The notes: generated from the letters alone by a model not told the origin. A DNA stretch of 64,000 nucleotides from Caldilineaceae bacterium (GCA_020846635.1 JADLDO010000032.1:62001-126000), one strand, 5' to 3'; positions 9,178 through 17,748 are shown, counted from the stretch's first letter. Numbers and translations: made by a program.

Positions 9178-10287
9178 TTAACCAAAGATATACTGGTAAT
9201 ACCTGCGCGCCGGAGAGCGATTGACAAGTGCCATCAGGAGGAGTGGAACCCCCAGGCCCAGGGCAATCAGGATCGGTTGGTAGAGCACCTGATAGCCGAG
9301 GATCCAGGGTTCAAGCTGGTAGATCAGCTTGGACGCCCACAGCAGAACCATCGTGTGTACCAGGTAGACCCCATAGGAGCGCTTGCCCAACTCACTGAGG
9401 CGGTTTGAAAATGGCAGCGCAAAATCGGCGTATGCGAGAAAGGCAAGGATGCTGACGATGGACAACAGCTCATCCGAGAAGATGCGTGTCCGTGTCAGCC
9501 ATTCCTGACCCGACTGGCCCAGGAGAAATTCCCACTCGAGCATACCGAGGGGAACCAGCATGAGGGCAAGAGGCAGCAAGGCCCATTTGATCTTCGCAAG
9601 CCATTGTTTGAAGGGAACCAGATGGAAACCCACGATGATGCCAAAGCTAAACCAAAACAGAAAACCAGGGAAGGCCCAACTGGGGATTCTCACAAACCAG
9701 TCCACAGGCAAAAGCGATCGGTTTAGAATCTGTTCATAGCGTGACAGTTGCACGTAGACTTGGACCAGCAAAGAGACGATGAGCAAGAGTCGCCAACGTC
9801 GCTTCGCCAGCGGTACCAGAAATGGCGCAAGAAGGTATAACTGGCACACCAGAGGTACATAGTAATAGGCAGAGGTCGCGCCACCTACGGCGAGCAGTTT
9901 CAGATAGCGGAACGGCGCATATTGTATCCCCAGCAGCAAGAAATCGGCGCTAAAGATCGCCAGTGACCAGACGAAGTATGGAATGAGCAGGCTGCCGATG
10001 CGCTTGCTAACCAATCGCCATCCGATGGTCGTGTTGTGATGCCCTGTGGCGATGGCTACGAAAAAGCCGGATACAAAGAGAAAGATCGGCACGCCGGAGG
10101 TGATGATCTGCTCAATCATGCGTAAGGAGTAGTAGGTGGGTGTGCCAAGTTGATCAAAGTTGGGCACAGTCACCGGACGGTATTGGTTTGCCCACCAAAA
10201 CATGGCGACGAAGCCCCAACCGGCGGCGTGGTACAAGATCGCCGCCATAGCAGCCAACCCGTTAAGTTGTAACAGTCGTTTAATCAT
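9178..10287 (-). CDS. Membrane acyltransferase family 3 (OafA-like), paralogue a
   Basis: A 369-residue integral membrane acyltransferase with about 10 hydrophobic helices. The conserved His of the family is at H20 in the first helix (AAILYHAAGWGF). Family members move acyl groups across the membrane onto sugars or lipids. It is a close paralogue of the protein at 13208-14317, sharing the first-helix pattern, LFVSGFFVAIATG and the ending PARRYYQYIFG against PWRGYYRYVFG. The two paralogues bracket the two halogenase genes, which suggests that they accept the halogenase pathway product. That link is inference. No obvious ribosome site precedes the ATG. Confidence 0.85.
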   Translation of the reverse strand: MIKRLLQLNGLAAMAAILYHAAGWGFVAMFWWANQYRPVTVPNFDQLGTPTYYSLRMIEQIITSGVPIFLFVSGFFVAIATGHHNTTIGWRLVSKRIGSLLIPYFVWSLAIFSADFLLLGIQYAPFRYLKLLAVGGATSAYYYVPLVCQLYLLAPFLVPLAKRRWRLLLIVSLLVQVYVQLSRYEQILNRSLLPVDWFVRIPSWAFPGFLFWFSFGIIVGFHLVPFKQWLAKIKWALLPLALMLVPLGMLEWEFLLGQSGQEWLTRTRIFSDELLSIVSILAFLAYADFALPFSNRLSELGKRSYGVYLVHTMVLLWASKLIYQLEPWILGYQVLYQPILIALGLGVPLLLMALVNRSPARRYYQYIFG

Positions 10288-10327
10288 AGGAGAGAGCGAC
10301 TCGCTGAACTATCTGTGGATCGTATAC

Positions 10328-10380
10328 CGTGGCCTTAACCCTCCCGGAAGCTCCAAGCTTCCGGGAGGGTTAAGGCCACG
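10328..10380. repeat. Perfect 25-bp inverted repeat with 3-nt loop
   Basis: Left arm 10328-10352 and right arm 10356-10380 are exact reverse complements around the loop CCA, giving a very stable hairpin on either strand. It sits in the gap between halogenase a and acyltransferase a, both minus strand. Neither side carries a clear T-tract, so a simple intrinsic terminator is not well supported, although a polarity-attenuating or mRNA-stabilising hairpin is possible. It could also be a small palindromic mobile or REP-like element. Confidence 0.9.
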
Positions 10381-10438
10381 ATACTTTGTTTACAGTGTGT
10401 TATGTGTCCGTATGCGTGAAGCGGTGAGTGTTGGATGG

Positions 10439-11701
10439 CTAGTCGATGGGAACCGCCGCGAGATGCGCCTTAAAGAGATGGTGGTCGGAGGATTCTACGG
10501 CCTTGACGTAATCGCGCATCGCCTGCAATACAGGGGCTTCTTCTCGATCAAAGACCAACCCTTGCAGGAGCCGTTTGATCTGTTGGCGATGATCCTTCGA
10601 CTGGATGAAGTGCGTAAAGAGCGGCAGCAGCTTATAGTAGAGCCGGATAAACTCATACCAGATTTCAACGCCGCTGCGGAGTCGCTTCTCATAGGGCATC
10701 AGGGTGGCTTCGCTGAAGTCATCCAGCTCGAATCCATTGCGAATGACTTCGGATGCCATGCGCGCCCCGAAACAGGCAACGCTGACACCCGATGAAAAGA
10801 TTGGGTCAACGAAGCGCGCCGCGTCCCCGACGAGTAGATAGCCATTGCCCACGAATCTTTCCATGCAATAGCTATAGTCGCCTTCGGTCTTAAACTCGTT
10901 GACGCGGGTGGCGCTGCTCATTGCCTGCACAAGGTCTGGATTTGTCTGCGTATATTTGTTGAAGTAACTCTCCAAATCCAGCTTCGCCTGTTTGAAGATC
11001 TCCCGTTCTGCCACGACACCTACCGAGGTGATCTCGTCTGTAATGGGAATCTGCCAGACCCAGCCTCTCTCAATGGGGAGGAAGTAGATGTGAATCCAGT
11101 CGGCAGTGATCCCACTTCCCCGGTCAAGATCCTTATACCAGGCGTGTACGGCATATTGGTTGAAGATGGGGTCTTTCAGCTTGAGTTTTAGCTGATTGCC
11201 GAGGATCGTTTGACGACCACTGGCATCGACCACCATCTTGCAGGGCAGGTCTACTTCCTGATCGCCCATCTTGACGCGGACGCCGCAGGCCTGGTCATTC
11301 TCAAACAAAACCTTTTGCACACGAACGCCCTGGTAGATCTTGGAGCCAAGCGACTCGGCATGTTTGAGCAGCAAGAGATCGAACTTGCTGCGATCCACAT
11401 GATAGGTGTAGTTTTGGTCGATGCCTTCTTCGGGAAAGGGGTCAAAATCGATCCCGAATTCTCTGCTGGTCGGCGCATGCCATGAGGCTCCATATTTCCT
11501 GACAAACCCTTCCCTTTCCATCGTAGGCAGGAACCCAATTTCCTTGAATACTCTGGTGGTAGAGGTGACAAGAGACTCCCCAACGTGCGCGCGGGGAAAA
11601 ATAGACCCCTCGATGATAAGGTTGCTGATACCTGCCATAGATAGATAACAACCCAACACCGATCCTGCAGGCCCGCCGCCAATGATAATTACGTCGTTCA
11701 C
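10439..11701 (-). CDS. PltA-type flavin-dependent halogenase, copy a
   Basis: A 420-residue FADH2-dependent halogenase. It has the FAD motif GGGPAG, FPRAHVGES, the lysine motif FVRKYGASW (K69), WVWQIP (the WxWxIP halogenase signature) and FVDPIFSSG (the Fx.Px.Sx.G signature). Recalled PltA sequence aligns along the whole length, including the HVDRSKFD and WYEFIRLYYKLLPLFT regions. PltA halogenates pyrrolyl groups held on a carrier protein, and the same role is inferred here because the carrier, ligase and dehydrogenase are adjacent. The GTG start at 11701 is chosen because AAGGAG lies 6 nt upstream and it matches the paralogue start (MNDVIIIGGG). An ATG 28 codons upstream gives an unsupported extension. 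A separate flavin reductase is needed but is not seen in the window. Confidence 0.88.
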   Translation of the reverse strand: MNDVIIIGGGPAGSVLGCYLSMAGISNLIIEGSIFPRAHVGESLVTSTTRVFKEIGFLPTMEREGFVRKYGASWHAPTSREFGIDFDPFPEEGIDQNYTYHVDRSKFDLLLLKHAESLGSKIYQGVRVQKVLFENDQACGVRVKMGDQEVDLPCKMVVDASGRQTILGNQLKLKLKDPIFNQYAVHAWYKDLDRGSGITADWIHIYFLPIERGWVWQIPITDEITSVGVVAEREIFKQAKLDLESYFNKYTQTNPDLVQAMSSATRVNEFKTEGDYSYCMERFVGNGYLLVGDAARFVDPIFSSGVSVACFGARMASEVIRNGFELDDFSEATLMPYEKRLRSGVEIWYEFIRLYYKLLPLFTHFIQSKDHRQQIKRLLQGLVFDREEAPVLQAMRDYVKAVESSDHHLFKAHLAAVPID

Positions 11702-11836
11702 AGCGATCTCCTTGTGTGGCATAGGTTCTTTGCCAAGTGATGATTTGTTCGTGGTAAGGGTATGCAATCCAACGGCAGGAGGCATTGATCTCTGCTTTTT
11801 GCTGGCCGTAGGCGAGATGAATCAATCGCAATCAGG

Positions 11837-13099
11837 TTAATCAATTGCAATCGAGGTCAGTTGCGACTTAAAGAGATGGTTATCGGAGGCTTCAACCGCC
11901 TGCACATAGTTGCGCATGGCTTGCAGCACAGGAACTTCGCTGCGGTCGTACACCTCGCCTTGCAGCAGTTGTAGAACTTGCAGCCGGTGTTCCTTCGACT
12001 GGATGAAATGGGTAAAGAGTGGGAGCAGCTTGTAGTAGAGCCGGATAAACTCATACCAGATGGCAACGCCCTTGCGGGATCGTTCTTCATACGGGACAAA
12101 GGTCGCCGCGCTGAAGTCGCCCGTTTCAAATGCCTGGCGGATTTGGGTGGCGGAGTATTTCGCACCGTAGAGGGCAATGCTCACACCGGAAGAAAAGATC
12201 GGATCGACGAAGCGAGCCGCGTCACCTATCAGGATGTAGCCGTTGCCCACGAACTTTTCCATGCAATAGCTGTAATCCCCTTCGGACTTAAATTCGTTGA
12301 TACGCACAGCAGGCTGCATGGCGCGTGCCAAGTCTGGATTGGTTTGGGTGTACTTTTCAAAATAACTCTCCACATCCAGTTTGGCTTCTCGGAAGACATC
12401 CCGTTCGGCAACGACGCCGATCGAGGTAATCTCGTCGTTGATCGGAATCTGCCACACCCAGCCCCGCTCCACGGGCAGGAAGTAGACATGAATAAAATCT
12501 GCCGTGTGACCACTGCCTCTGTCTACATTCTTGAACCAGGCATGGACAGCATACTGGTCAAAGATGGGGTCTTTCTGCTTGAGCTTGAGTTGATTGCCGA
12601 GGATGGTGCTGCGACCGCTGGCATCGACCACCAGCTTGCAGGGGAGATCGACTTCCGAATCGCCAATCTTGACCCTGACCCCGCGCGCCCAGTCGTCCTC
12701 AAACAGGACCTTTTGGACACGCACGCCCTGGTAAACCTTCGAGCCAAGTTCCTCTGCCCGCTTCAGCAGCAATTGGTCAAACTTGCTGCGGTCAACATGA
12801 TAGGTGTAATCCTGCTCGATCCCTGCCTGGGGAAATTCGCCGAACTCGATGGCAAACTCTTTGCCTTTGGGTGCGTGCCAGGAGGCCCCATACTTGCGTA
12901 CGAATCCCTCGCGCTCCATGATGGGCAGCATCCCAATTTCCTTCAGGACACGAGTAGACGATGTGACCATAGATTCGCCGACGTGTGCACGAGGGAAGAT
13001 AGCGCCTTCGATAATCAGGTTGCTGATTCCCATCATGGAGAGATAGCAGCCCAACGAAGAGCCTGCAGGCCCCCCACCAATGATGATGACATCGTTCAT
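11837..13099 (-). CDS. PltA-type flavin-dependent halogenase, copy b
   Basis: A 420-residue paralogue of the next downstream gene, of identical length and very similar along its whole span. Motifs by residue: GGGPAG 8-13, FPRAHVGES 35-43, K69 in FVRKYGASW, WVWQIP 214-219, IGDAARFVDPIFSSG 291-305. The retained Lys and WxWxIP argue for real halogenation rather than a plain monooxygenase or geranylgeranyl-reductase role. A ribosome site AGGAGA precedes the ATG. Two copies could mean two halogenation positions, two substrates or simple gene dosage. PltA itself adds two chlorines, so two enzymes are not strictly required for dihalogenation. The halide preference cannot be read from the sequence. 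Confidence 0.9.
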   Translation of the reverse strand: MNDVIIIGGGPAGSSLGCYLSMMGISNLIIEGAIFPRAHVGESMVTSSTRVLKEIGMLPIMEREGFVRKYGASWHAPKGKEFAIEFGEFPQAGIEQDYTYHVDRSKFDQLLLKRAEELGSKVYQGVRVQKVLFEDDWARGVRVKIGDSEVDLPCKLVVDASGRSTILGNQLKLKQKDPIFDQYAVHAWFKNVDRGSGHTADFIHVYFLPVERGWVWQIPINDEITSIGVVAERDVFREAKLDVESYFEKYTQTNPDLARAMQPAVRINEFKSEGDYSYCMEKFVGNGYILIGDAARFVDPIFSSGVSIALYGAKYSATQIRQAFETGDFSAATFVPYEERSRKGVAIWYEFIRLYYKLLPLFTHFIQSKEHRLQVLQLLQGEVYDRSEVPVLQAMRNYVQAVEASDNHLFKSQLTSIAID

Positions 13100-13207
13100 G
13101 AAGTGATCTCCTAAATCATCCTAAAACCAGAATATGAGCAACAAAAAGGGGGCAGCGACGCAATACGGTGGCTAACCTGCCTGCGGTGTGGCGGCTGCCC
13201 GAAGAAA

Positions 13208-14317
13208 TCAGCCAAAAACATAGCGATAATAGCCGCGCCAGGGCGAACGGCTGACCAGCGCCATCAAGAGCAATGGCACACCCAAACCGGCGAAGAAAAG
13301 GAGTGGTTGCAGAACAATCTGATAGCCAAGCAGCGCGGGTGCAAAGCGGTATATAACTCTTGCGACCACTTCCATCACGGGTGAATGGATCAGATAGATG
13401 CCATAGGTCTTGCCGTTTAGATCACCCAGCATGCCAGAGAAAGGAAGGCGCAGGGTGTCAAACGCCAGGAAGCAGAGAATGACGGTCAGTGACAGAGCCG
13501 TGTCAATCAGCGTTTCACGGTGGGCCAGCCAGGTTTGCCCGGAAAGCTCAATGATCTTTTCCCATTCGATCACCCCCGCGACAAACAGGAGAACAGTCAA
13601 GGCAAGTAGATGCCAGCGGAAGCGGTGGAGCGGCTGCCTGAACTCGGCAAGGTGAAAACCGGCAACAATGCCAAAGGCAAACCAAAAGATGCGTGCCGGA
13701 AAGAACCATTTCGGTACAACGTCCACAAGTGGCTCCAGCACCCCAATGTTGATCCCCAACAGGGCAGGATAGTAGAGAAGCTGAACAGTTAGTTGGATCA
13801 GGGCAGACCCCACCAAAAGCGCGATCCACCTGGTTTTGGCCCAATGCACCAGCAAGGGAGAAATCAGGTAGAGCGAGATGAGCAGCGGCACATAGTAGTA
13901 GGCTGGATTTGTGCGACCCGTCAGCAGAGCCTCTGCATATCCGGCGACTGAGAGCGTTCTCCCCTCGATGAACAGCTTGCCCCAGAGAAGAACCGACCAG
14001 AGCACATAAGGAATCAAGAGGCTCTTGGTACGGGCCGCGATGATGCTCCAGCTTATGGTGGTGCGGCTGCGCCCTGTGGCAACCGCGATGAAGTAGCCGG
14101 AGACAAAGAGAAAGGCCGGGATGGCGAAGATGGGCAGTTGTTCAATCACGCGTAGGGCGTAGTATGAAACACTCCCCATTTGCGAATAATCGGGTACCGT
14201 GACGGCGAGGTAGCGATTGGCCCAGGCAAACATGGCGATAAATCCCCAGCCTGCCGAATGGAACAAGAGCATACCCAAGAGCGCAAGCTCGTTGATGCCT
14301 AACAGTTTCTTGATCAT
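13208..14317 (-). CDS. Membrane acyltransferase family 3 (OafA-like), paralogue b
   Basis: A 369-residue polytopic membrane protein, paralogous and equal in length to the acyltransferase at 9178. The family His is H20 (GMLLFHSAGWGF), and LFVSGYFIAVATGRSRT and YGIYLIHSPVMEV follow the same pattern. Its place between the carrier-protein gene and halogenase b puts it inside the halopyrrole cassette. It is a candidate for transferring the carrier-bound or CoA-bound acyl group to a sugar hydroxyl. It could equally be an ordinary O-acetyltransferase, since the family mostly uses acetyl-CoA. Confidence 0.85.
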   Translation of the reverse strand: MIKKLLGINELALLGMLLFHSAGWGFIAMFAWANRYLAVTVPDYSQMGSVSYYALRVIEQLPIFAIPAFLFVSGYFIAVATGRSRTTISWSIIAARTKSLLIPYVLWSVLLWGKLFIEGRTLSVAGYAEALLTGRTNPAYYYVPLLISLYLISPLLVHWAKTRWIALLVGSALIQLTVQLLYYPALLGINIGVLEPLVDVVPKWFFPARIFWFAFGIVAGFHLAEFRQPLHRFRWHLLALTVLLFVAGVIEWEKIIELSGQTWLAHRETLIDTALSLTVILCFLAFDTLRLPFSGMLGDLNGKTYGIYLIHSPVMEVVARVIYRFAPALLGYQIVLQPLLFFAGLGVPLLLMALVSRSPWRGYYRYVFG

Positions 14318-14418
14318 AGACCCACCGACCGTACGCTCCCTCTCTCAACATGCGCGGTTAATTTCTACTGACAATCCCTGCTTGTACTCTTTGCGACCAA
14401 GATGTGCCTGGGAGGCAA

Positions 14419-14673
14419 TTAACCAGCCGCCTGCGGTTGCAGCGTGCTCAAGTAGTTCGCCATTGCGCCAATGCTGTAGAAGTTCTCATAGACAACATCC
14501 TCATCGGCGACGCGCACCTTGAACCTCTCTTCGATAAAGGCCACAAGTTGCAGGATGCCCAGCGAGTCGAGAATCCCACTTGCCAACAGATCGTCGGTGC
14601 TGTTCAACTGGCTCTGACGACCCCTTGTGATCTCGCTGGCGATGTACTCTTTCAAAATCGGTTCCGCGTTCAT
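14419..14673 (-). CDS. Stand-alone acyl/peptidyl carrier protein (PltL/PigG-like)
   Basis: An 84-residue four-helix carrier protein. The motif GILDSLGILQLVAFIEE contains the phosphopantetheine Ser (S37 with this start) followed by helix II, and ERFKVRVADEDVVYENF is the usual helix III region. The ATG at 14673 is chosen over a GTG three codons upstream because AAGGAG lies 8 nt before it. It is preceded on the strand by the adenylating enzyme and followed by acyltransferase b. By analogy with pyoluteorin and prodigiosin pathways it would hold L-proline, then pyrrole-2-carboxylate, then the halogenated pyrrole. A DltC-like role in D-alanylation is the main alternative. No dedicated phosphopantetheinyl transferase is seen. 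Confidence 0.87.
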   Translation of the reverse strand: MNAEPILKEYIASEITRGRQSQLNSTDDLLASGILDSLGILQLVAFIEERFKVRVADEDVVYENFYSIGAMANYLSTLQPQAAG

Positions 14674-14769
14674 GGTGTTCACTCCTTGTTGATGGGTAGA
14701 ATGATTCTCGTCGGGTTATTCGGTTGGGTTGTTCGGTTGTGTGATATAGGCTGCGCGATACGCGTGGTG

Positions 14770-16347
14770 CTACGCGGGTACGGGAACAGTCTGTGATTGC
14801 AGCGATCTGCGGTCAATCTTACCTGTCGAGGTTCTGGGAAACTCGTTGAGAATGTGAATCTCCGCCGGTAGTGCGTAGGCAGGCAGGCGGTTGGCGAGAT
14901 GTTGGATCAAGAGTTCGGCGGTGAGCGTCATGCCTTCAATCGCCGTCACTGCCGCCTTGATCATGTGGCTTTCGTGGTCGTCGAGTACGGCATAGACCGC
15001 AGCTTCCTGCACCCAGCTATGCGCCAGCAGTATTACTTCGACCTCATCCAGCTCGACGCGATAGCCGCGGGTCTTGATCTGCCGATCTTTGCGCCCCAAA
15101 TACTTATAGTCGCCGTCGGGCAGCAATTGTACGAGATCGCCTGTACGGTAATAGGGACTTTCACCGTGAGAGACTACATGGCTGCGCAAGAAGGCCCGTT
15201 CCGTCAGGTCAACACGCCCCCAATAGCCGCGCATGACCACCGCGCCACGAATCAGCAATTCGCCAACTTCGCCCGCTGCCACGGGTTGGTCATCGCCGTT
15301 GACAACCAGATCGTCCACGTTGCCACAGGGGCGACCGATAGGAATCGGCTCGTCGGAATCTGGTGAGAGCGTTGGCACATGGTAATAGGTGCAGACGTTG
15401 GTCTCTGTGGGGCCGTAAATGTTGCTAAAGCGAGCATCGGGCAGTTGTGCCATCAGCTCGCGCAGATGCTTGGTTGGAAATGGCTCCCCGGCAAATAGAA
15501 TCCAGCGCAGCGAACTCAGGTCGCGCGCCGCCAGCCCCCCCTTTTGCAGCAGTTGAATGAGGGCAAAGGGAACGGAATACCAGATGGTGAGCCGTTCCTG
15601 CTCGATCAGCTTGGCGACGCTTGCCGGAAACTTGACGACCCCTTCGGGGATGAGCACAACCGTAGCGCCTGCCAGGGCAGTGGCAAACAAGTCAAAGGTG
15701 GAGAGATCAAAATGAAACGGCGCATGGTTGCTCACGCGGTCGCCACTGTGCAAAGCATAGGCCTCGGCTGCCCAAAGTGGAAAGCTCAAGCCGCTGCGGT
15801 GCGTGTGCATGATCCCTTTGGGGTTGCCCGTTGAGCCGGAGGTATACAGGATATAGGCTAGATCCATCTCTGTTAGGTGCAAGGGGGATGGTCCAACCGG
15901 CAGCGCGTTGACCTCCTCCCAAGAGATGCAGCGCAGCGGCAAATCTGCACGCTCCGGCACACCCACGACACATTCCAGCGGGGATGGACTCGCGACCAAC
16001 GGCTGTAGGCTCTCCTCCTTAGTGACGGACGAGATGAGAAAGCGGACGCCACAATCCTGAATGACATAGCGCAGCCGCTCAATCGGGGCCATCGGGTCGA
16101 GCGGCACATAGGCCCCACCCGCTTTCATGATGCCGTAGATCGCCACGACAGACTCCAGGCTTTTGTTCATGTAGATGCCCACGCGGTCGCCACGTCCAAT
16201 GCCTTGCTCTGTCAAGCAGGACGCAAGGTGATTGACCCGCTGCAGCAACTGGGCATAGGTGAGACTTTGTCCGGCGCAGCGGACAGCGGTCTGATCGGGA
16301 AAGCGTTCTGCTGCGTTTTCAATGGCGTGATGCAGGAGATAAAGCAT
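14770..16347 (-). CDS. Stand-alone adenylating enzyme, probable prolyl-AMP ligase (PltF/PigI-like)
   Basis: A 525-residue ANL-superfamily adenylation domain. Core motifs by residue: YTSGSTGNPKG 168-178, FHFDLSTFDL 211-220, YGPTETN 311-317, YRTGDL 400-405, GRKDRQIKTRGYR 418-430 and PRTSTGKIDR with K510. SNHAPFHFDLS matches my recollection of stand-alone L-prolyl-AMP ligases. It would activate an amino acid with ATP and load the carrier protein encoded next. The ATG at 16347 is chosen because the longer reading enters the antiporter gene with non-family sequence; a weak ribosome site AGAGG is present. The dehydrogenase and halogenases nearby make proline the best-supported substrate, but the specificity pocket was not decoded. 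Confidence 0.86.
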   Translation of the reverse strand: MLYLLHHAIENAAERFPDQTAVRCAGQSLTYAQLLQRVNHLASCLTEQGIGRGDRVGIYMNKSLESVVAIYGIMKAGGAYVPLDPMAPIERLRYVIQDCGVRFLISSVTKEESLQPLVASPSPLECVVGVPERADLPLRCISWEEVNALPVGPSPLHLTEMDLAYILYTSGSTGNPKGIMHTHRSGLSFPLWAAEAYALHSGDRVSNHAPFHFDLSTFDLFATALAGATVVLIPEGVVKFPASVAKLIEQERLTIWYSVPFALIQLLQKGGLAARDLSSLRWILFAGEPFPTKHLRELMAQLPDARFSNIYGPTETNVCTYYHVPTLSPDSDEPIPIGRPCGNVDDLVVNGDDQPVAAGEVGELLIRGAVVMRGYWGRVDLTERAFLRSHVVSHGESPYYRTGDLVQLLPDGDYKYLGRKDRQIKTRGYRVELDEVEVILLAHSWVQEAAVYAVLDDHESHMIKAAVTAIEGMTLTAELLIQHLANRLPAYALPAEIHILNEFPRTSTGKIDRRSLQSQTVPVPA

Positions 16348-16356
16348 ATCAATCTT

Positions 16357-16389
16357 GCCTCTGTTTAAGCCTCTGTTTAAGCCTCTGTT
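16357..16389. repeat. Tandem 12-bp repeat, nearly three copies, carrying the ribosome site
   Basis: The unit GCCTCTGTTTAA occurs at 16357-16368 and 16369-16380, with a partial copy at 16381-16389. On the transcribed strand each copy offers an AGAGG ribosome-binding-like core just upstream of the ligase start at 16347. Copy number could change by slippage and alter translation, but no such effect is shown. Confidence 0.85.
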
Positions 16390-16406
16390 GAGGAGGAACG
16401 AGCACC

Positions 16407-17696
16407 CTATTCCAGCGTGGGGCTCTGGGGAACGGCAACCGCCAGGGGCGATGTGGGCAGTTGGTGTTGGAGCCACTGCCTGTAGATGAGACCAAAGATC
16501 GGTGAGGTCATCAGCGTGGTCGTAATCGCCATGATGACCAGAATTGTAAAGAGAGTGGGGGTGATGATGCCGCGCTGCAAGCCGATGTTCAAGAGAATCA
16601 ATTCCATCATGCCGCGTGCATTCATCAGCGTACCAATGGCGATTGCCTCTCGATTGGATTCTCCATTGAGGCGAGCCGCCAACCAGCAAGCCACACCTTT
16701 GCCAAAACAGGCGACGAAGACAATCAGCAGGGTGACGCCCAACAGAGAAGGTGAAATGACAAGATTGAGTTGTGTGTTAAGACCAGAATAGACAAAGAAG
16801 AGAGGCAGCAGGAAGTTTGTGATCACCGGCTCCAGAGAGCGCTGCAGCTCACGAGTCACAACGCCGCGCGGCATGGCGAGCCCCAGGATGAAGCCGCCAA
16901 AGACCGCATGGATACCGACGAAATCGGTGTACCACGCGGCCAACATGAGCAGCATCAGTACAAAAGATAACATGGGGCCGCTGAGAACCTGGCGGCGTTC
17001 TGCCCTGGCGCCCAGCCGCGCCAGCAGGCGCTTGCCACCCCACAACACGACAACGGTGTATATCGCCCCACCGGCGATTGCCAGGATGGCAATGGTTGTA
17101 TTTCCGCTAAAGCTTGCCAGGACAATCGCCAGAATACACCATGCGGCTGCGTCGTCAATGGCCCCGGCTGCTAATGCCAGTGTGCCGAGGGATGTGCCTG
17201 CCAGGCCGCGTTCGTAAATGATGCGCGCAAGCATTGGAAAGGCGGTAATGGACATGGAGGCTGCGATGAACAGCATGCCTTCCCAGCCCGCCACTTCTGG
17301 AGCAAAGAATGTAGCATCATTCATAAAGAGAAGCGCAAGCAAGCAGCCGAGAGTAAAAGGCACGATAATGCCCGTAATCGAAACGGATGCTGCGCTGCGT
17401 AAGCGGCGTTGGATTACATCCGTATTGAATTCAATCCCCACCAGGAACATGTAGATCACGACGCCAACTTGGCTGACAGTGTAGATCAGGCTTTTTGACT
17501 CTGCCGGAAAGAGATGAGCCTGGAGATCCGGAAAGAATAACCCCAAGAGTGATGGCCCCATCAGCACCCCTGCAATCATCTCGCCAACGACTTGGGGTTG
17601 CCCGATCCATTTGGCGGCAATCCCCACCACCCGGATCACAGCCAAGATCACGGCTAGCTGCAAGTAGAAGAGCAGTGACAATTCGACGTTAGACAT
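16407..17696 (-). CDS. CPA2-family cation/proton antiporter (Kef-type)
   Basis: A 429-residue membrane protein with about 12-13 hydrophobic helices. QPQVVGEMIAGVLMGPSLLG is the conserved N-terminal CPA2 signature, VGIEFNTD follows, and ALAAGAIDDAAAWCILA contains the acidic pair expected in the ion-binding helix. No C-terminal NAD-binding (TrkA-N) domain is present. It exchanges Na+ or K+ for H+ across the membrane. It lies between the dehydrogenase and ligase genes of the halopyrrole cassette. Antiporters occur in some antibiotic gene clusters, perhaps for self-protection or ion balance, but its purpose here is unknown. Confidence 0.87.
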   Translation of the reverse strand: MSNVELSLLFYLQLAVILAVIRVVGIAAKWIGQPQVVGEMIAGVLMGPSLLGLFFPDLQAHLFPAESKSLIYTVSQVGVVIYMFLVGIEFNTDVIQRRLRSAASVSITGIIVPFTLGCLLALLFMNDATFFAPEVAGWEGMLFIAASMSITAFPMLARIIYERGLAGTSLGTLALAAGAIDDAAAWCILAIVLASFSGNTTIAILAIAGGAIYTVVVLWGGKRLLARLGARAERRQVLSGPMLSFVLMLLMLAAWYTDFVGIHAVFGGFILGLAMPRGVVTRELQRSLEPVITNFLLPLFFVYSGLNTQLNLVISPSLLGVTLLIVFVACFGKGVACWLAARLNGESNREAIAIGTLMNARGMMELILLNIGLQRGIITPTLFTILVIMAITTTLMTSPIFGLIYRQWLQHQLPTSPLAVAVPQSPTLE

Positions 17697-17748
17697 AGGT
17701 TCCTACCTGATCCCCCTGGTTATTTTCATGATCCTATTGACGTTACAG

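Noticed and set aside
10328-10380. Calling the 25-bp palindrome a standard intrinsic terminator
   Set aside because: No T-tract follows on either strand and the stem is much longer than usual.
10439-11785. Start of halogenase copy a at 11785 (448 aa)
   Set aside because: A GTG at 11701 has a perfect ribosome site and gives exactly the length and N-terminus of the paralogue.
10439-13099. Geranylgeranyl reductase or plain flavin monooxygenase as identity of the two FAD proteins
   Set aside because: Both keep WxWxIP, the conserved Lys motif and Fx.Px.Sx.G, which mark halogenases.
14419-16347. A non-ribosomal peptide synthetase module
   Set aside because: The adenylating enzyme and carrier are separate single-domain proteins, and no condensation or thioesterase domain is present.
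14419-16347. A standard D-alanylation (DltA/DltC) pair
   Set aside because: Possible in principle, but the adjoining dehydrogenase and halogenases have no role in D-alanylation.
14770-16689. Reading the adenylating enzyme from 16689 as a 639-residue protein
   Set aside because: The extra 114 residues run antisense-like through the end of the antiporter gene, are rich in His and Arg and have no family similarity. They include the NRGLNRGLNRG product of the 12-bp repeat. The ATG at 16347 gives a normal-length enzyme.
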